Translations under genes and position numbers: made by a program
NCBI GenBank assembly: GCA_000955785.1
Contig: JYOD01000080.1
Span: forward strand, 18,374 to 82,373
Origin: Burkholderiaceae bacterium 16
GTDB taxonomy: Bacteria > Pseudomonadota > Gammaproteobacteria > Burkholderiales > Burkholderiaceae
DNA: 64,000 nucleotides
Reading direction: 5' to 3'
Shown: positions 17,556-26,436 of the stretch, one piece after another
Numbering within the stretch: the stretch's first letter is position 1
Layout: every line of letters begins with the position of its first letter
Notes under the pieces: generated by a model
The model's database searches: none
What the model was told of the DNA's origin: nothing
The model's input: only the letters and a program-made list of their open reading frames with translations

Positions 17556-18758
17556 CTAATGGTTCAGGCCCAGGATGCTCACCGCCGCAATGCCCTGGTA
17601 GGGCACGCCGCCCAGGTTGTGCGTCAGGCCCGTGGTGGGATTGGCGAGCTGGCGCTCGCCGGCGCGGTCTTGCAGCTGGTTGTAGATTTCGTAGGCCATG
17701 CGCAGGCCGGAGGCCGCGATCGGATGGCCGAAGCATTTCAGGCCGCCATCGACCTGGCATGGCACGCCGTTGCCGTCGCGGTCGTAGAAGCCGTCGAGCA
17801 CGTCGTGCACCGCGCGTCCCGGTTCGGAGATGAACAGGTCTTCCATCGTCACCAGCTCGGTGATCGAGAAGCAGTCGTGCACTTCGATCAGCGACAACTG
17901 CTTGCGCGGATCGGTGATGCCGGCTTCCGCGTAGGCGCGCTGGGTGGCCATGCGGGTATTGCGTACGTGGCTGCCATCCCAGGCGTTGGTGGTGGACTCG
18001 ATGCCCGAGCTGATGCTGAGCTGGATCGCCTTGATGGTGACCATGTCCTTGCGGCCGAGTGCGCGGGCAATCTCCGGCGTGGTGACAATGGCTGCCGCTG
18101 CGCCGTCGCTGACGCCGCAGCAGTCGAACAGGCCGAGCGGGTCGGCGATCATCGGCGCGGCCAGGATCTGCTCCATCGATACCGGCTTGCGCAGGTGCGC
18201 CTTCGGGCTTAGCGCGCCGTTCAGGTGGCTCTTCCAGGAAACCCGTGCCAGCGCGCGCTTCAGGTCTTCCTTTGAAATGCCGTGCCTGGTGCGATAGCCG
18301 TCGGCCAGCTGCGCGAAGCCCGCGGGCGCCGATCCCAGCGGCAGCCACAGGTCGTTCATGGTGCCTTTGTACGAAAACGGCAGGCCGCCATAGCCGGTGT
18401 CCTTCAGCTTCTCCGCGCCTATCGCCAGGGCGAAATCGACGGCGCCGGAGGCCACGGCATAGGCCGCGCCCCGCAGCGCCTCGGTGCCCGTGGCGCACAT
18501 GTTCTCGGTGCGGGTGAACGGAATGCCGTCGAGCCGCAGCGCCAGCGAAGCGGGGATGGCGGAGTTGCCGATGTTCACCGCGTCCAGGCAGGAGCCGAAC
18601 CATGCCGCCTCGATTTCCTTGCGCCCGATGCCGGCATCGAGCAGCGCTTCGTCGAACGCCTCGGCCAGCAACTCGTGGGTACCCACGTCCCAGCGCTCGC
18701 CGAAGCGCGAGCAGCCCATGCCGATGATGGCGACCTTGTCCTTGATACCGTTTGCCAT
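17556..18758 (-). CDS. SCP-x-type thiolase, second paralogue
   Basis: The 400-residue protein has the non-classical thiolase layout: Cys88 in RTENMCATGTEAL, EVHDCFSITELVTMEDL near residue 290 and KCFGHPIAASGLRMAYEIYN near 350. It differs clearly from the thiolase at 14114-15292. It starts 14 bp downstream of a gene encoding an HMG-CoA-synthase-like/DUF35 fusion. In archaea and in anaerobic toluene degraders, thiolases of this branch work in a complex with DUF35 zinc-ribbon proteins, so a physical complex between these two products is inferred. Confidence 0.88.
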   Translation of the reverse strand: MANGIKDKVAIIGMGCSRFGERWDVGTHELLAEAFDEALLDAGIGRKEIEAAWFGSCLDAVNIGNSAIPASLALRLDGIPFTRTENMCATGTEALRGAAYAVASGAVDFALAIGAEKLKDTGYGGLPFSYKGTMNDLWLPLGSAPAGFAQLADGYRTRHGISKEDLKRALARVSWKSHLNGALSPKAHLRKPVSMEQILAAPMIADPLGLFDCCGVSDGAAAAIVTTPEIARALGRKDMVTIKAIQLSISSGIESTTNAWDGSHVRNTRMATQRAYAEAGITDPRKQLSLIEVHDCFSITELVTMEDLFISEPGRAVHDVLDGFYDRDGNGVPCQVDGGLKCFGHPIAASGLRMAYEIYNQLQDRAGERQLANPTTGLTHNLGGVPYQGIAAVSILGLNH

Positions 18759-18772
18759 GATGTTGATTCCCC

Positions 18773-20230
18773 TTATGCCGACACCGGCGTGGCTTTCCAG
18801 AAATAGCGCGGATAGTTGCGCGCCTTGTCGACGTCCTTGATGCGGAACGCCATCTGCAGCGGCGTGCCGACATCCAGGCCCTGCGGCCCGACATCGACGA
18901 TTTCCATCAGCACCCGCGCATCGTTGTCGAACTGCACGAAGCCGACGTAGAGCGGCGGCGATGGGTGGTAGGAAAGCCAGTCCGCCGTGCTGGTCAGCAC
19001 TTTGGCGGGTACGTCGTACAGGTGCGTGCGCGTGAATTGCGATGCCGGCGCGTTGCAGCTCTCCTTGACGCAATAGGAAAGCTGGGGGAATTGCAGGGTG
19101 CCGCATCGGGTGCACTTGCCGGCGACAAAACTGGCGAGCTGAAGCGAGGACCGGTACTGTTCGGTGAAGGCGGTCTTGACTGGTTTCTCGGCGCGCATGC
19201 CCCATTCGAGGTCGATGGCGTTCCCATACGACAGCATGCGCAGGTAGGCGTCGTGGACCTGGCCGCCGGCGATGGCCCTGGCCACGCCGCGGCGCGGCTT
19301 GAAGCCGAGGATGGCCTCGGTCACGCGCAGCACCAGCACGTCGCAGCCCTGGCCGAAGCCGGCGACAACGATCACCTGGCCCGGCTGCGCGCGCTCCAGC
19401 GCATCGGCCAGCATCAGGCAGGCATGCGCCGCGCCGGCATAGCCGCAGTGTTCGTCCAGGTGCGTGCTGAGCGCTTCGGGTGCAAAGCCGCAGCGCGTGG
19501 CCACCATCGCGGCCGCGCCCTTCAGGGCCGATGCCAGGATGAAATGACTGACGCCCCTGGGCTCAACGTTCGCCTGGGCCAATGCCTGGCCGACAGTGTC
19601 GGGCACGACCTTGCCGTAGCCCTCGTCGCGGATCCAGCGCTCTTCCCAGTAGTAGTCGTATTTCCCGTCAGCGGCGCGGAAGTGGTCGACGAACAGGTTG
19701 GTGCAACTGGCGCTGCCGATCAGGCCCGCGAGGATGTTCTCGCTGCCCAGCGTGAACGCTGCCGCGCCTGCGCCGTAGGTCAGCTCTTGCGAGCTGGCGG
19801 GCTTGCCGGCAGGGTGGTCGCTCGCGATGAACAGCGCCTTGCCGTCCGCGGCGCGCAGCTGCGCCAGCAGGCCCGCCACGCCGGCGCGCTGCGACTGGCC
19901 GACATCCTGCGTGCGCACGCAGGACGGCAGGTCGAGCGCGCCCGCCACGATGCTGGCGCTTTGCAGGTCGCCGAAGGCCGGCCGCGTGGTGGCCAGCGCC
20001 AGCGCGGCGAAGTCATGGCGAGGGAGGTGGTCAAGCGCGTCGCGCGCGGCTTCCACGGCCATCGTCACGCTGTCTTCGTCCCAGTTGCAGAAGGCGCGGT
20101 GGCCTTTGGCCAGCGCGGCATTGGCGGGTGCCATCCAGCGGTGCGCGGCGGCAATGGCGGCGCGCTGCATGCGCAGGCGGGGTACGTAGCCGCCGTATCC
20201 GGTGATTCCGTAAGGTGTCGTCTTGGTCAT
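18773..20230 (-). CDS. HMG-CoA-synthase-like protein fused to a DUF35 zinc-ribbon/OB-fold domain
   Basis: The 485-residue protein has two parts. Residues 1-345 follow the thiolase-like fold of hydroxymethylglutaryl-CoA synthase/KAS III proteins (WDEDSVTMAVEAARDAL near 50; HCGYAGAAHACLMLADAL near 261). Residues 355-485 form a DUF35 module with a zinc ribbon, Cys373, Cys376, Cys387 and Cys392, followed by an OB-fold (PLYVGFVQFDNDARVLMEIV). At the place where HMG-CoA synthase has its nucleophilic Cys, this protein reads DVGQSQRAG, so classical condensing activity is doubtful. The natural partner is the adjacent thiolase. Similar trios exist in archaea as separate subunits; here two are fused. 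Confidence 0.8.
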   Translation of the reverse strand: MTKTTPYGITGYGGYVPRLRMQRAAIAAAHRWMAPANAALAKGHRAFCNWDEDSVTMAVEAARDALDHLPRHDFAALALATTRPAFGDLQSASIVAGALDLPSCVRTQDVGQSQRAGVAGLLAQLRAADGKALFIASDHPAGKPASSQELTYGAGAAAFTLGSENILAGLIGSASCTNLFVDHFRAADGKYDYYWEERWIRDEGYGKVVPDTVGQALAQANVEPRGVSHFILASALKGAAAMVATRCGFAPEALSTHLDEHCGYAGAAHACLMLADALERAQPGQVIVVAGFGQGCDVLVLRVTEAILGFKPRRGVARAIAGGQVHDAYLRMLSYGNAIDLEWGMRAEKPVKTAFTEQYRSSLQLASFVAGKCTRCGTLQFPQLSYCVKESCNAPASQFTRTHLYDVPAKVLTSTADWLSYHPSPPLYVGFVQFDNDARVLMEIVDVGPQGLDVGTPLQMAFRIKDVDKARNYPRYFWKATPVSA

Positions 20231-20279
20231 GATGTGGGTGCTGTTGTGGCGGCGCGTTGTCGGGCGCGGTTCCCGTGGT

Positions 20280-21041
20280 TTATGGTTGGCTCGCAGGTGA
20301 CAGCGTGATTGCGTCTCCGCGCGAGACCGCCTGGTGCAGCAAGGTCATTCGCGCCATTTCGCGCAGTGGGACGGCCGTGGCGTTAACCGCCATCTGCGCG
20401 AAGGCACGATGGCTCAGGGTTGCTGCCCGGGGCTGGCCCGGACTGTCAGGCAAATAGGCCATCACGGCTGGGTCTGGTCCGCCCGCGACCATGGGAACAG
20501 GCCCGATGCCCGCCGCCAGCGCACCCGAGAAATCGTGCCCGCCGGCGTGGCCGGCTGGCTCCGGACACGCAGCAAAGATGCAGCCCCGCAGCCCGCCCGC
20601 ACCGAGCATCGCGGCGCTGACGGCCTGGCATTCCTGCGTGGCGATGGCTACCCGCGCCCCGGTGTCGCTGGCACTGCGGGCCATTGCCGCGGGCGCGGTG
20701 GCCGGGTTCACCGCCACCACCACCGCATCGCAGCGCAGCACGGCGTACCAGGCAATGGCGAAGTGCGGACCGTCCTGCATCGCCAGCAGGATCCGGTCGC
20801 CGCGCCGCACCTCGAGGTGCTGCTGCAGGTAGCCGGCCAGGCACAGGGAAGCGCGATGCAGTTCGCCGTAGCTGATGCGCTGCCCCTGAAATGCAATCGC
20901 GCACTTGTCGTGATCGCACCGCGCGCGCGCCTCGAGGTGGCTGAACAAGTGGCAGTCCTGCGCGTCGGGCGAAGCCGTGTTGCGGGGGGTGAGGACAGGC
21001 ATATCGCTTGCCGGAGGCATCGTTGCAGGCCCAGGACTCAT
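20280..21041 (-). CDS. Truncated AMP-forming acyl-CoA synthetase-like protein
   Basis: The 253 residues correspond only to the N-terminal half of an adenylate-forming acyl-CoA synthetase: IAFQGQRISYGELHRASLCL near residue 50, GDRILLAMQDGPHFAIAWYA near 80, and a last recognisable block AYLPDSPGQPRAATLSHRAF near 215. That block stands where the phosphate-binding loop TSGTTGxPKG should be, but the Thr/Ser/Gly-rich residues are mostly replaced. The rest of the usual 520-550 residues is missing. The ATG at 21041 overlaps the Bug stop codon by 4 bp. The gene is probably a decaying remnant, though it is still an open frame in a translated position. Confidence 0.7.
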   Translation of the reverse strand: MSPGPATMPPASDMPVLTPRNTASPDAQDCHLFSHLEARARCDHDKCAIAFQGQRISYGELHRASLCLAGYLQQHLEVRRGDRILLAMQDGPHFAIAWYAVLRCDAVVVAVNPATAPAAMARSASDTGARVAIATQECQAVSAAMLGAGGLRGCIFAACPEPAGHAGGHDFSGALAAGIGPVPMVAGGPDPAVMAYLPDSPGQPRAATLSHRAFAQMAVNATAVPLREMARMTLLHQAVSRGDAITLSPASQP

Positions 21042-22015
21042 TCCGGCTGGATGCCGGCGATGTTGATGAGCCGCTTCCACATCTTCTGGTCCTCGACGAT
21101 GGTCTTGGCCAGCTCCGGACCGGTGGCCGGGAATGCCAGGCTGCCGCGCTCGGCATAGTGGGTCTTGGCTTCCGGCGAGCTGACGAATTCGAGGCTCAGA
21201 CGGGCCAGCTTGTCGATGATGGGTTGCGGCGTGCCGGCCGGCGCGAACAGGCCGGTCCAGCTGGCGAGCTGGACACCCGGCACGCCGGCTTCGGCCAGGG
21301 TGGGCACGTCAGGGAGCAGAGCCATGCGGCCCGGACTCATGACCGCCAGCGCGCGCAGCTTGCGGGCCTGGACTTGCGGCACCACGGACGCGATGTCGGA
21401 CAACCCGTAGTCCATGGTGCCGCCCATGAGGTCAGTCATCATGTTGGCCATGCCCTTGTACGGCACGCTGACAGCCTTGATCCCGGTGGCCTCGTTGAAG
21501 GCGGCGATGGCGACCTGGGAGGGCGCGCTGGCTGTGCCGTAGTTCAGCTTGCCGGGATTGGCGCGGGCGCCGGCTACCAGCTCGGCCACGCTGCGGTACG
21601 GCGAACTGGCTGGCACCACGATGGCGACCGGCAGCAGCGACAAGCGCGCGATGGGCGTGAAATCCTTGCGCGCATCGTAGGGCAGGTGCTTGAACAGGTT
21701 CGGGTTGGCCGCCATGGTGCCGGAACTCGCCAGCAACAGCGTGTATCCATCCGGCGCCGCCTTGGCCACGTACTCGCCGGCCATCATCATGTTGGCGCCG
21801 GGACGGTTGTCCACCACAAAGCTCTGGCCGAGCTTGTCGGCCAGGTACTTCGCCAGCAGGCGCGTGTAGCCGTCCGCGCCGGTGCCTGCGCTCGAGACGG
21901 ACACCACCCGCACCATCCGCTCGGGGTAATGCTGCGCGGCGGCCGGGAAGGCCAGCGCCAGCAGGGAGCCGAATGCCGCGATGCGTCGCCTGGCGAGTGA
22001 GGTGAGTGGGGTCAT
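21038..22015 (-). CDS. Bug-family solute-binding protein
   Basis: The 325-residue protein has a short signal peptide (cleavage near PAAA/QHYPER), then YPERMVRVVSVSSAGTG, DNRPGANMMMAGEYVAKA, APDGYTLLLAS and the C-terminal IAGIQPE shared with the Bug protein at 7241-8233. It is the first gene of the long minus-strand acyl-CoA cluster, with 360 bp of non-coding sequence before it. It would capture a carboxylate or related compound in the periplasm. No membrane transporter partner is nearby. Confidence 0.9.
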   Translation of the reverse strand: MTPLTSLARRRIAAFGSLLALAFPAAAQHYPERMVRVVSVSSAGTGADGYTRLLAKYLADKLGQSFVVDNRPGANMMMAGEYVAKAAPDGYTLLLASSGTMAANPNLFKHLPYDARKDFTPIARLSLLPVAIVVPASSPYRSVAELVAGARANPGKLNYGTASAPSQVAIAAFNEATGIKAVSVPYKGMANMMTDLMGGTMDYGLSDIASVVPQVQARKLRALAVMSPGRMALLPDVPTLAEAGVPGVQLASWTGLFAPAGTPQPIIDKLARLSLEFVSSPEAKTHYAERGSLAFPATGPELAKTIVEDQKMWKRLINIAGIQPE

Positions 22016-22375
22016 GCAGGTCTCCTGTCATTCGTTGCTTGATGGATAGGCGCCTCAAGCGGCGCCGGAACCGGTTCCCGCATCCAGGCGGGAAGGACAC
22101 ATTCGCCCGTGTCGCCGTGTTCCTGTGTGGCTGAATGATTGACTTGGCGGGGGGGAAGGGCACTCCCCAGGCCGGGGGGGCGGCGTGCGCCGGGCGCCGA
22201 TCGGGTGGCGCAGGTGTTTCGTATGAAACGGCAACGCGGCCGGGTTTGCTCGACGGCAATGGGGTTGCCGTGCGTCAGTGATGGTGGACCGGATTGATCT
22301 GCGATGTGCTGCCGGAACCCGCACGTGGCGTGCGGATCCCGCGGGCGCGAACCGCCCGTTGCGCGGTTATGGCCG
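22016..22375. other. Upstream region of the Bug-led acyl-CoA cluster
   Basis: This 360-bp stretch holds no convincing gene. It includes a G-rich part near 22148-22195 and a small inverted repeat GTTTC-GTAT-GAAAC at 22216-22229, about 200 bp upstream of the Bug start codon, which could be a regulator site. No clear promoter hexamers were found. Confidence 0.4.
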
Positions 22376-25300
22376 CTAGGCGGGCGGCTGTGCGTCGGCC
22401 AGGTCGCGCAGGCGTGCGGCGGCGCCGCCACGTCCGCTCACGCCGAGCTTGGTGTAGATATTCTTGAGGTGCCACTTCACCGTTTCCGGCGACAGGTTCA
22501 GCACCAGCGCGATTTTCTTGTTCGGCATGGCCTGCGCCACCAGGCCCAGGATCTCGCGCTCGCGATCGCTGAGGGCTTGCGCGGGAGACGCTGGTAAGCC
22601 TTGCCGGGCGCCGGCATCGTGCGGCGTGGCAGCGGCGGCGGACAGCAGGCGTTGCACATAAAACGTCAGCACAGGATCGAGCGCGTTCGCGTCGAGCAGT
22701 GCGCCGAGCGCGCGCGGCAGTTCGCCCGATATATCGAGCAGGGTACGCACCAGGCCGAGCCGGTGCCCGATCTGCAGTGCCTGGCGGAAATGCGGCAGGG
22801 CCGCCCGCGCATTGCCGAGTTGTTGCTGCGCGATCGCCAGTTGCAGCCACAGCGTGGCAAGCCGAACCTGCTGGCCTCGCTCCTGGCATGCCTTGATATA
22901 GGGTTCGAGACGAGCCACGGCGCCGGCGAAATCGTGCACGTAAAGACACATCTCGATACGGGCGCGCTCCACGCCATAGGCGACTCGCAGGGCTTTCCCG
23001 GCCTTGGTGGGGGCGTAGCCGCCGGCAAGCGTCTCAAGACGCTGCAGCACGACGCCGGCCCGTTCCATCTCGCCCTGGTCCAGGTGGCGGTGCAGGCGCA
23101 GCCCGAGCGCGCCGACGAGCAGGCGGTCCAGACCGAAACGCACGGCATAGGTTTCGAGGCGGTCAAGACAGGCGCCTGCCTCCGCGCGGCGGCCCGTCAG
23201 CCATAGCGATTCCGACAGCACCACCAGCGCGCGCATCACGGTGTCGGGCAGCGAGACGCGTTCCAGCACGTCGATGCGCGGCTCCAGCAGGCGCAGCGCT
23301 TCGTCAAAATCGTTCATCTCGTAAAGCGCATCGGCCAGCAGTCCCGCTGCCATGCACGACAGGCCCACGTAGGCGGCGCCGCGCTGGTCGGCCTCGCGCA
23401 GCGCCTCGCGCACAATTCTCTCGGCCGGGACGATGCTGCCCTCCAGCGCCAGGCTCATCGCACTGATGCAGCGGCCCAGCAAGCGGCTGCGCGGCGCGCC
23501 GGGGCGCTCGCCGGTGTCGTCGAGCACAGCCCGCGCGCGGTCGTACTGGCCACGATAGACGTAAGCCCAAGCCAGGATATTGCTGCGGCCGGTCCAGGCA
23601 AAATCGCTTGCATCGTGGGGAATCTCGCGCACCGCGTCGAGCAGGGCGTACACCGTATCGGTATCGTCCTGCTGCAGCGCGAGTCCGCAGCGCAGCAAGG
23701 TGATGGCATAGCACTGGCCAGCGTCAAGACTGGCGCGCTGCGTCTCCATGCGCGCCAGGCTTTCCCCGAGGGCGTCGAACTTCCTCGTGTACAGCTGCAG
23801 GTAGGCCGATGCGACGAGGATGCCGAAGCGCGCCTGCACCTGTTCCGCCGGCAAGCGGCGCAACAGGCTGGCCAACTGGCCGAGATCGCCACTGGACAGC
23901 AGCTCGTAGGCACAGGACTCCACCATGGCGGCCGCCGCACCGGCGTCGCCCGCCAGCACTGCGTGGCGCACGGCATCGTCGATATGGCCGCGCTCGCCAA
24001 ACCAGTGCCATGCGTCCACGTGAAGCGCGCGTTGCGCGTTGTCCGGCCAGCCTGCCACGCGCGTCAGCAAGACCTCGCGCAGCAGAGGATGCAGGCGATA
24101 CCAGGTTGCCCGGTCATGGCTGCCGATCTGCGTGATGAAGAGATTTTGGTTCTCCAGCCGCGCCAGCCGGATCTCCATTTGCGCGGCATCGCCGGGCTGT
24201 CCCAGCATGCTGGCGCACAGCGAGGCGCAGATGCGGCTGCAGACGGCTATGCGGGTGAGCATGTCCAGGTCGTCGGGCGCCAGCCGCACCAGGACTTCCT
24301 GTTCGAAATAGCTGGCGAAAGTGCGCGCATCGCGCACCTGCATGAGCGGGTAGCTGCCGCCTTGCCGGGTCCGCAGATCGACCGCAAACAGTTGCAGGCC
24401 TGCTACCCAGCCGTCGGTGAGCGCGTGCAGGGCGGCGGCGTCACGCTTGTCGACGACGCCCAGGCGTTCGCACAGGAACTGCTCCGATTCGTCGGCGGTA
24501 AAGCGCAGGTCGCGCATGTCGATTTCGGTCAGTTTGCCTTGCGAGCGCAACCGTTCCAGCGATAGCGGTAGCGCACTGCGCGAACAGAGCGCCAGGTGCA
24601 CGTGCGGGGGCGCGTAGTCCAGCAGCCACTGCAGCGCCTGGTAAATGCGCGCGTCGTCGATGTGGTGCAGGTCGTCGAGCATTACCACGATTTCGCGCCG
24701 ATGCCTGGCAAGGCCCTGTACCAGGCTGATAACCCAATGCTCGATGGCGGCATCGTCGGTGTCGCGGCCGATCAGCAGGGATGCCTCGCGCACGATCGCG
24801 GGATCTGTCTCGCCGATACTTGCCAGCAGGCAATCGAAGAAGCGGCCCGGTTCGTTATCCTCCACGGCCAGCGAAAGCCAGGTGACGTCGTAGTCGAGCG
24901 ACAGCAGCGTCCTGCGCCATGCCAGCAGCGTGCTGGTCTTGCCACTGCCGGCCTGGCCCTGCACCACGACGCAGCGCTGGCGCCGCGCTTCCTGCAGGCG
25001 CGCGGTCAGTGCCTCGCGGGGGATCAGGTTACGGGTAATGCGAGGCGGCATGACCTTGGTGCTGGCAATGGGCTCCACGGCGGTGCCCGAAACTTCCGGC
25101 GATGCCGTGGCGGCGGTTGGCGACAGGGCGGGGCCGGCGCGTTCCTCCCCGGCGGAATCGGCCGGATGTGTTGCATCGTCACCGGTACTTAATGCCTGCG
25201 CGGAAGCTTGCGCCGCCGTGGGCTCCATCTCGGCCACCCATATGAAAGGCTTGCCTTCGCTGCGCGGAGGATGCGCGTCGAGCGCCGCCAGCAGCAGGGG

Positions 25301-26206
25301 CACCCCCGGCGCCCCGGGTCGCCGCGGCTCCGCGGCCGTGGCACGGAAGAATCGCTGCAACATGCGCAGCCACGATGTCGGATTCGGCGCGAAGTGTGCT
25401 TCGATGCGGGGATGCCGTGCCAGCCACTTCAGCACGGCGGCATGCTGATGCGTCGCGTAGTTATCGGCGATCAGGTGAACGGTCCTGCCGGCCGGGATGC
25501 CGCGCTCGATCTTGCGCAGGAAAGCCAGCCATTCGGTTTCGATCCGATGCGGCTGCGGCTGCGCGAGCACCTGCATATTCTCCTGCGTCCGCTTGAGCGC
25601 GGCCAGCAGGCGCGTGATGCCGGCGGGCCTGCCGCTGTGTGCAGTCTCGCCCGCCTGGGCCGCCTCCGGCGCCGGCATTGCCCCGGCGCTGGCGCATAGC
25701 ACCAGAGCGTGCTCGGACTGCGCCATATACAGGCCCACGACTTCCGGTTGCCTTCCGCCCAGGCCGAGATCGGCCGCGACGCTGCGTTTTTGCGCGGAGG
25801 GTGGTGCCAGCCCGGCCGCCCGCCAGTGCCGCGAGATGCTGGCGGCACTGACCCCGAGTTCTTCCGCCAGCTTGCGGGTACTCCAGGGGTCGGGCGAATC
25901 CGGCCTGCCCAGCGTGGTCAGTGCCATCAACCGGGCTATATCGACTTTTACCGGAGGCGCGCCACGCGGCAGGCTGGCCTCGATACCAGCGAGCCGCCGC
26001 TGCGCATACCGCTCGCGCCAGCGCGAAACCTGCACGCGGCCCACGCCGAGCTGGTCGGCGATGTCCTTGCTTTGCATGCCGCCAGCCGCAAGCAGCACCA
26101 TGCGCGCGCGCTGCGCAAGGCGTGTGTTTTCCTCGCCGGCATGCAGCAATTGTTCCAGCTCGGCGCGCTCCGCGTCCGTGAGAACAATGTCAGGTGCTAC
26201 TCGCAT
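22376..26206 (-). CDS. IS630-transposase-like / STAND NTPase / LuxR chimera regulator
   Basis: One uninterrupted frame encodes 1276 residues. Residues 1-335 align along nearly the whole length of an IS630-type transposase: two helix-turn-helix blocks (45-62 and 110-128), VVGLY at 156-160, HLIADNYATH at 244-253, SWLRMLQRFF at 279-288 and PFIW at 320-323. Two catalytic acids are lost: Ser173 and Ala174 replace the usual Asp-Glu pair, and Gln284 replaces the last Glu; only Asp248 remains. After a Pro/Ala/Ser-rich linker comes a MalT-like STAND NTPase (Walker A GQAGSGKT 417-424; Walker B VVMLDD 507-512), then helical repeats and a LuxR helix-turn-helix at about 1212-1270. The start at 26206 has GGAG 8 bp upstream. 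MalT-type proteins are ligand- and ATP-dependent activators. The target is unknown; the divergent crotonase/dehydrogenase genes and the Bug-led cluster are candidates. Confidence 0.85.
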   Translation of the reverse strand: MRVAPDIVLTDAERAELEQLLHAGEENTRLAQRARMVLLAAGGMQSKDIADQLGVGRVQVSRWRERYAQRRLAGIEASLPRGAPPVKVDIARLMALTTLGRPDSPDPWSTRKLAEELGVSAASISRHWRAAGLAPPSAQKRSVAADLGLGGRQPEVVGLYMAQSEHALVLCASAGAMPAPEAAQAGETAHSGRPAGITRLLAALKRTQENMQVLAQPQPHRIETEWLAFLRKIERGIPAGRTVHLIADNYATHQHAAVLKWLARHPRIEAHFAPNPTSWLRMLQRFFRATAAEPRRPGAPGVPLLLAALDAHPPRSEGKPFIWVAEMEPTAAQASAQALSTGDDATHPADSAGEERAGPALSPTAATASPEVSGTAVEPIASTKVMPPRITRNLIPREALTARLQEARRQRCVVVQGQAGSGKTSTLLAWRRTLLSLDYDVTWLSLAVEDNEPGRFFDCLLASIGETDPAIVREASLLIGRDTDDAAIEHWVISLVQGLARHRREIVVMLDDLHHIDDARIYQALQWLLDYAPPHVHLALCSRSALPLSLERLRSQGKLTEIDMRDLRFTADESEQFLCERLGVVDKRDAAALHALTDGWVAGLQLFAVDLRTRQGGSYPLMQVRDARTFASYFEQEVLVRLAPDDLDMLTRIAVCSRICASLCASMLGQPGDAAQMEIRLARLENQNLFITQIGSHDRATWYRLHPLLREVLLTRVAGWPDNAQRALHVDAWHWFGERGHIDDAVRHAVLAGDAGAAAAMVESCAYELLSSGDLGQLASLLRRLPAEQVQARFGILVASAYLQLYTRKFDALGESLARMETQRASLDAGQCYAITLLRCGLALQQDDTDTVYALLDAVREIPHDASDFAWTGRSNILAWAYVYRGQYDRARAVLDDTGERPGAPRSRLLGRCISAMSLALEGSIVPAERIVREALREADQRGAAYVGLSCMAAGLLADALYEMNDFDEALRLLEPRIDVLERVSLPDTVMRALVVLSESLWLTGRRAEAGACLDRLETYAVRFGLDRLLVGALGLRLHRHLDQGEMERAGVVLQRLETLAGGYAPTKAGKALRVAYGVERARIEMCLYVHDFAGAVARLEPYIKACQERGQQVRLATLWLQLAIAQQQLGNARAALPHFRQALQIGHRLGLVRTLLDISGELPRALGALLDANALDPVLTFYVQRLLSAAAATPHDAGARQGLPASPAQALSDREREILGLVAQAMPNKKIALVLNLSPETVKWHLKNIYTKLGVSGRGGAAARLRDLADAQPPA

Positions 26207-26436
26207 TCACGCACTCCATCAGGCAGCCAGACGTTCCTTAAATCGGGGCGCAGTAGAACATAACTTCCGTTTTGCCTGCAACTCTCCGTAACCATGATAG
26301 ACGCGGAAAAGGCGGGGTGGCGCGCTGGCGCTGTCCCTCCCACCCCGAACGAGTAGTGCCAGGGCAGGGGTGGGCGATTAGATTGATCCTGTCGAAACAT
26401 CAGGACGGATACCCGTTCAAATTCCTGGAGAGACAC
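26207..26436. promoter_or_regulatory. Divergent control region between the chimera regulator and the crotonase gene
   Basis: This 230-bp region must hold promoters in both directions. An inverted repeat CGGGGTGG/CCACCCCG (26313-26320 and 26340-26347, 19-nt loop) lies in the middle and could be a regulator site or an RNA hairpin. The part from 26207 to 26300 is less GC-rich than its surroundings. No hexamer pair stands out well enough to name. Confidence 0.4.
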
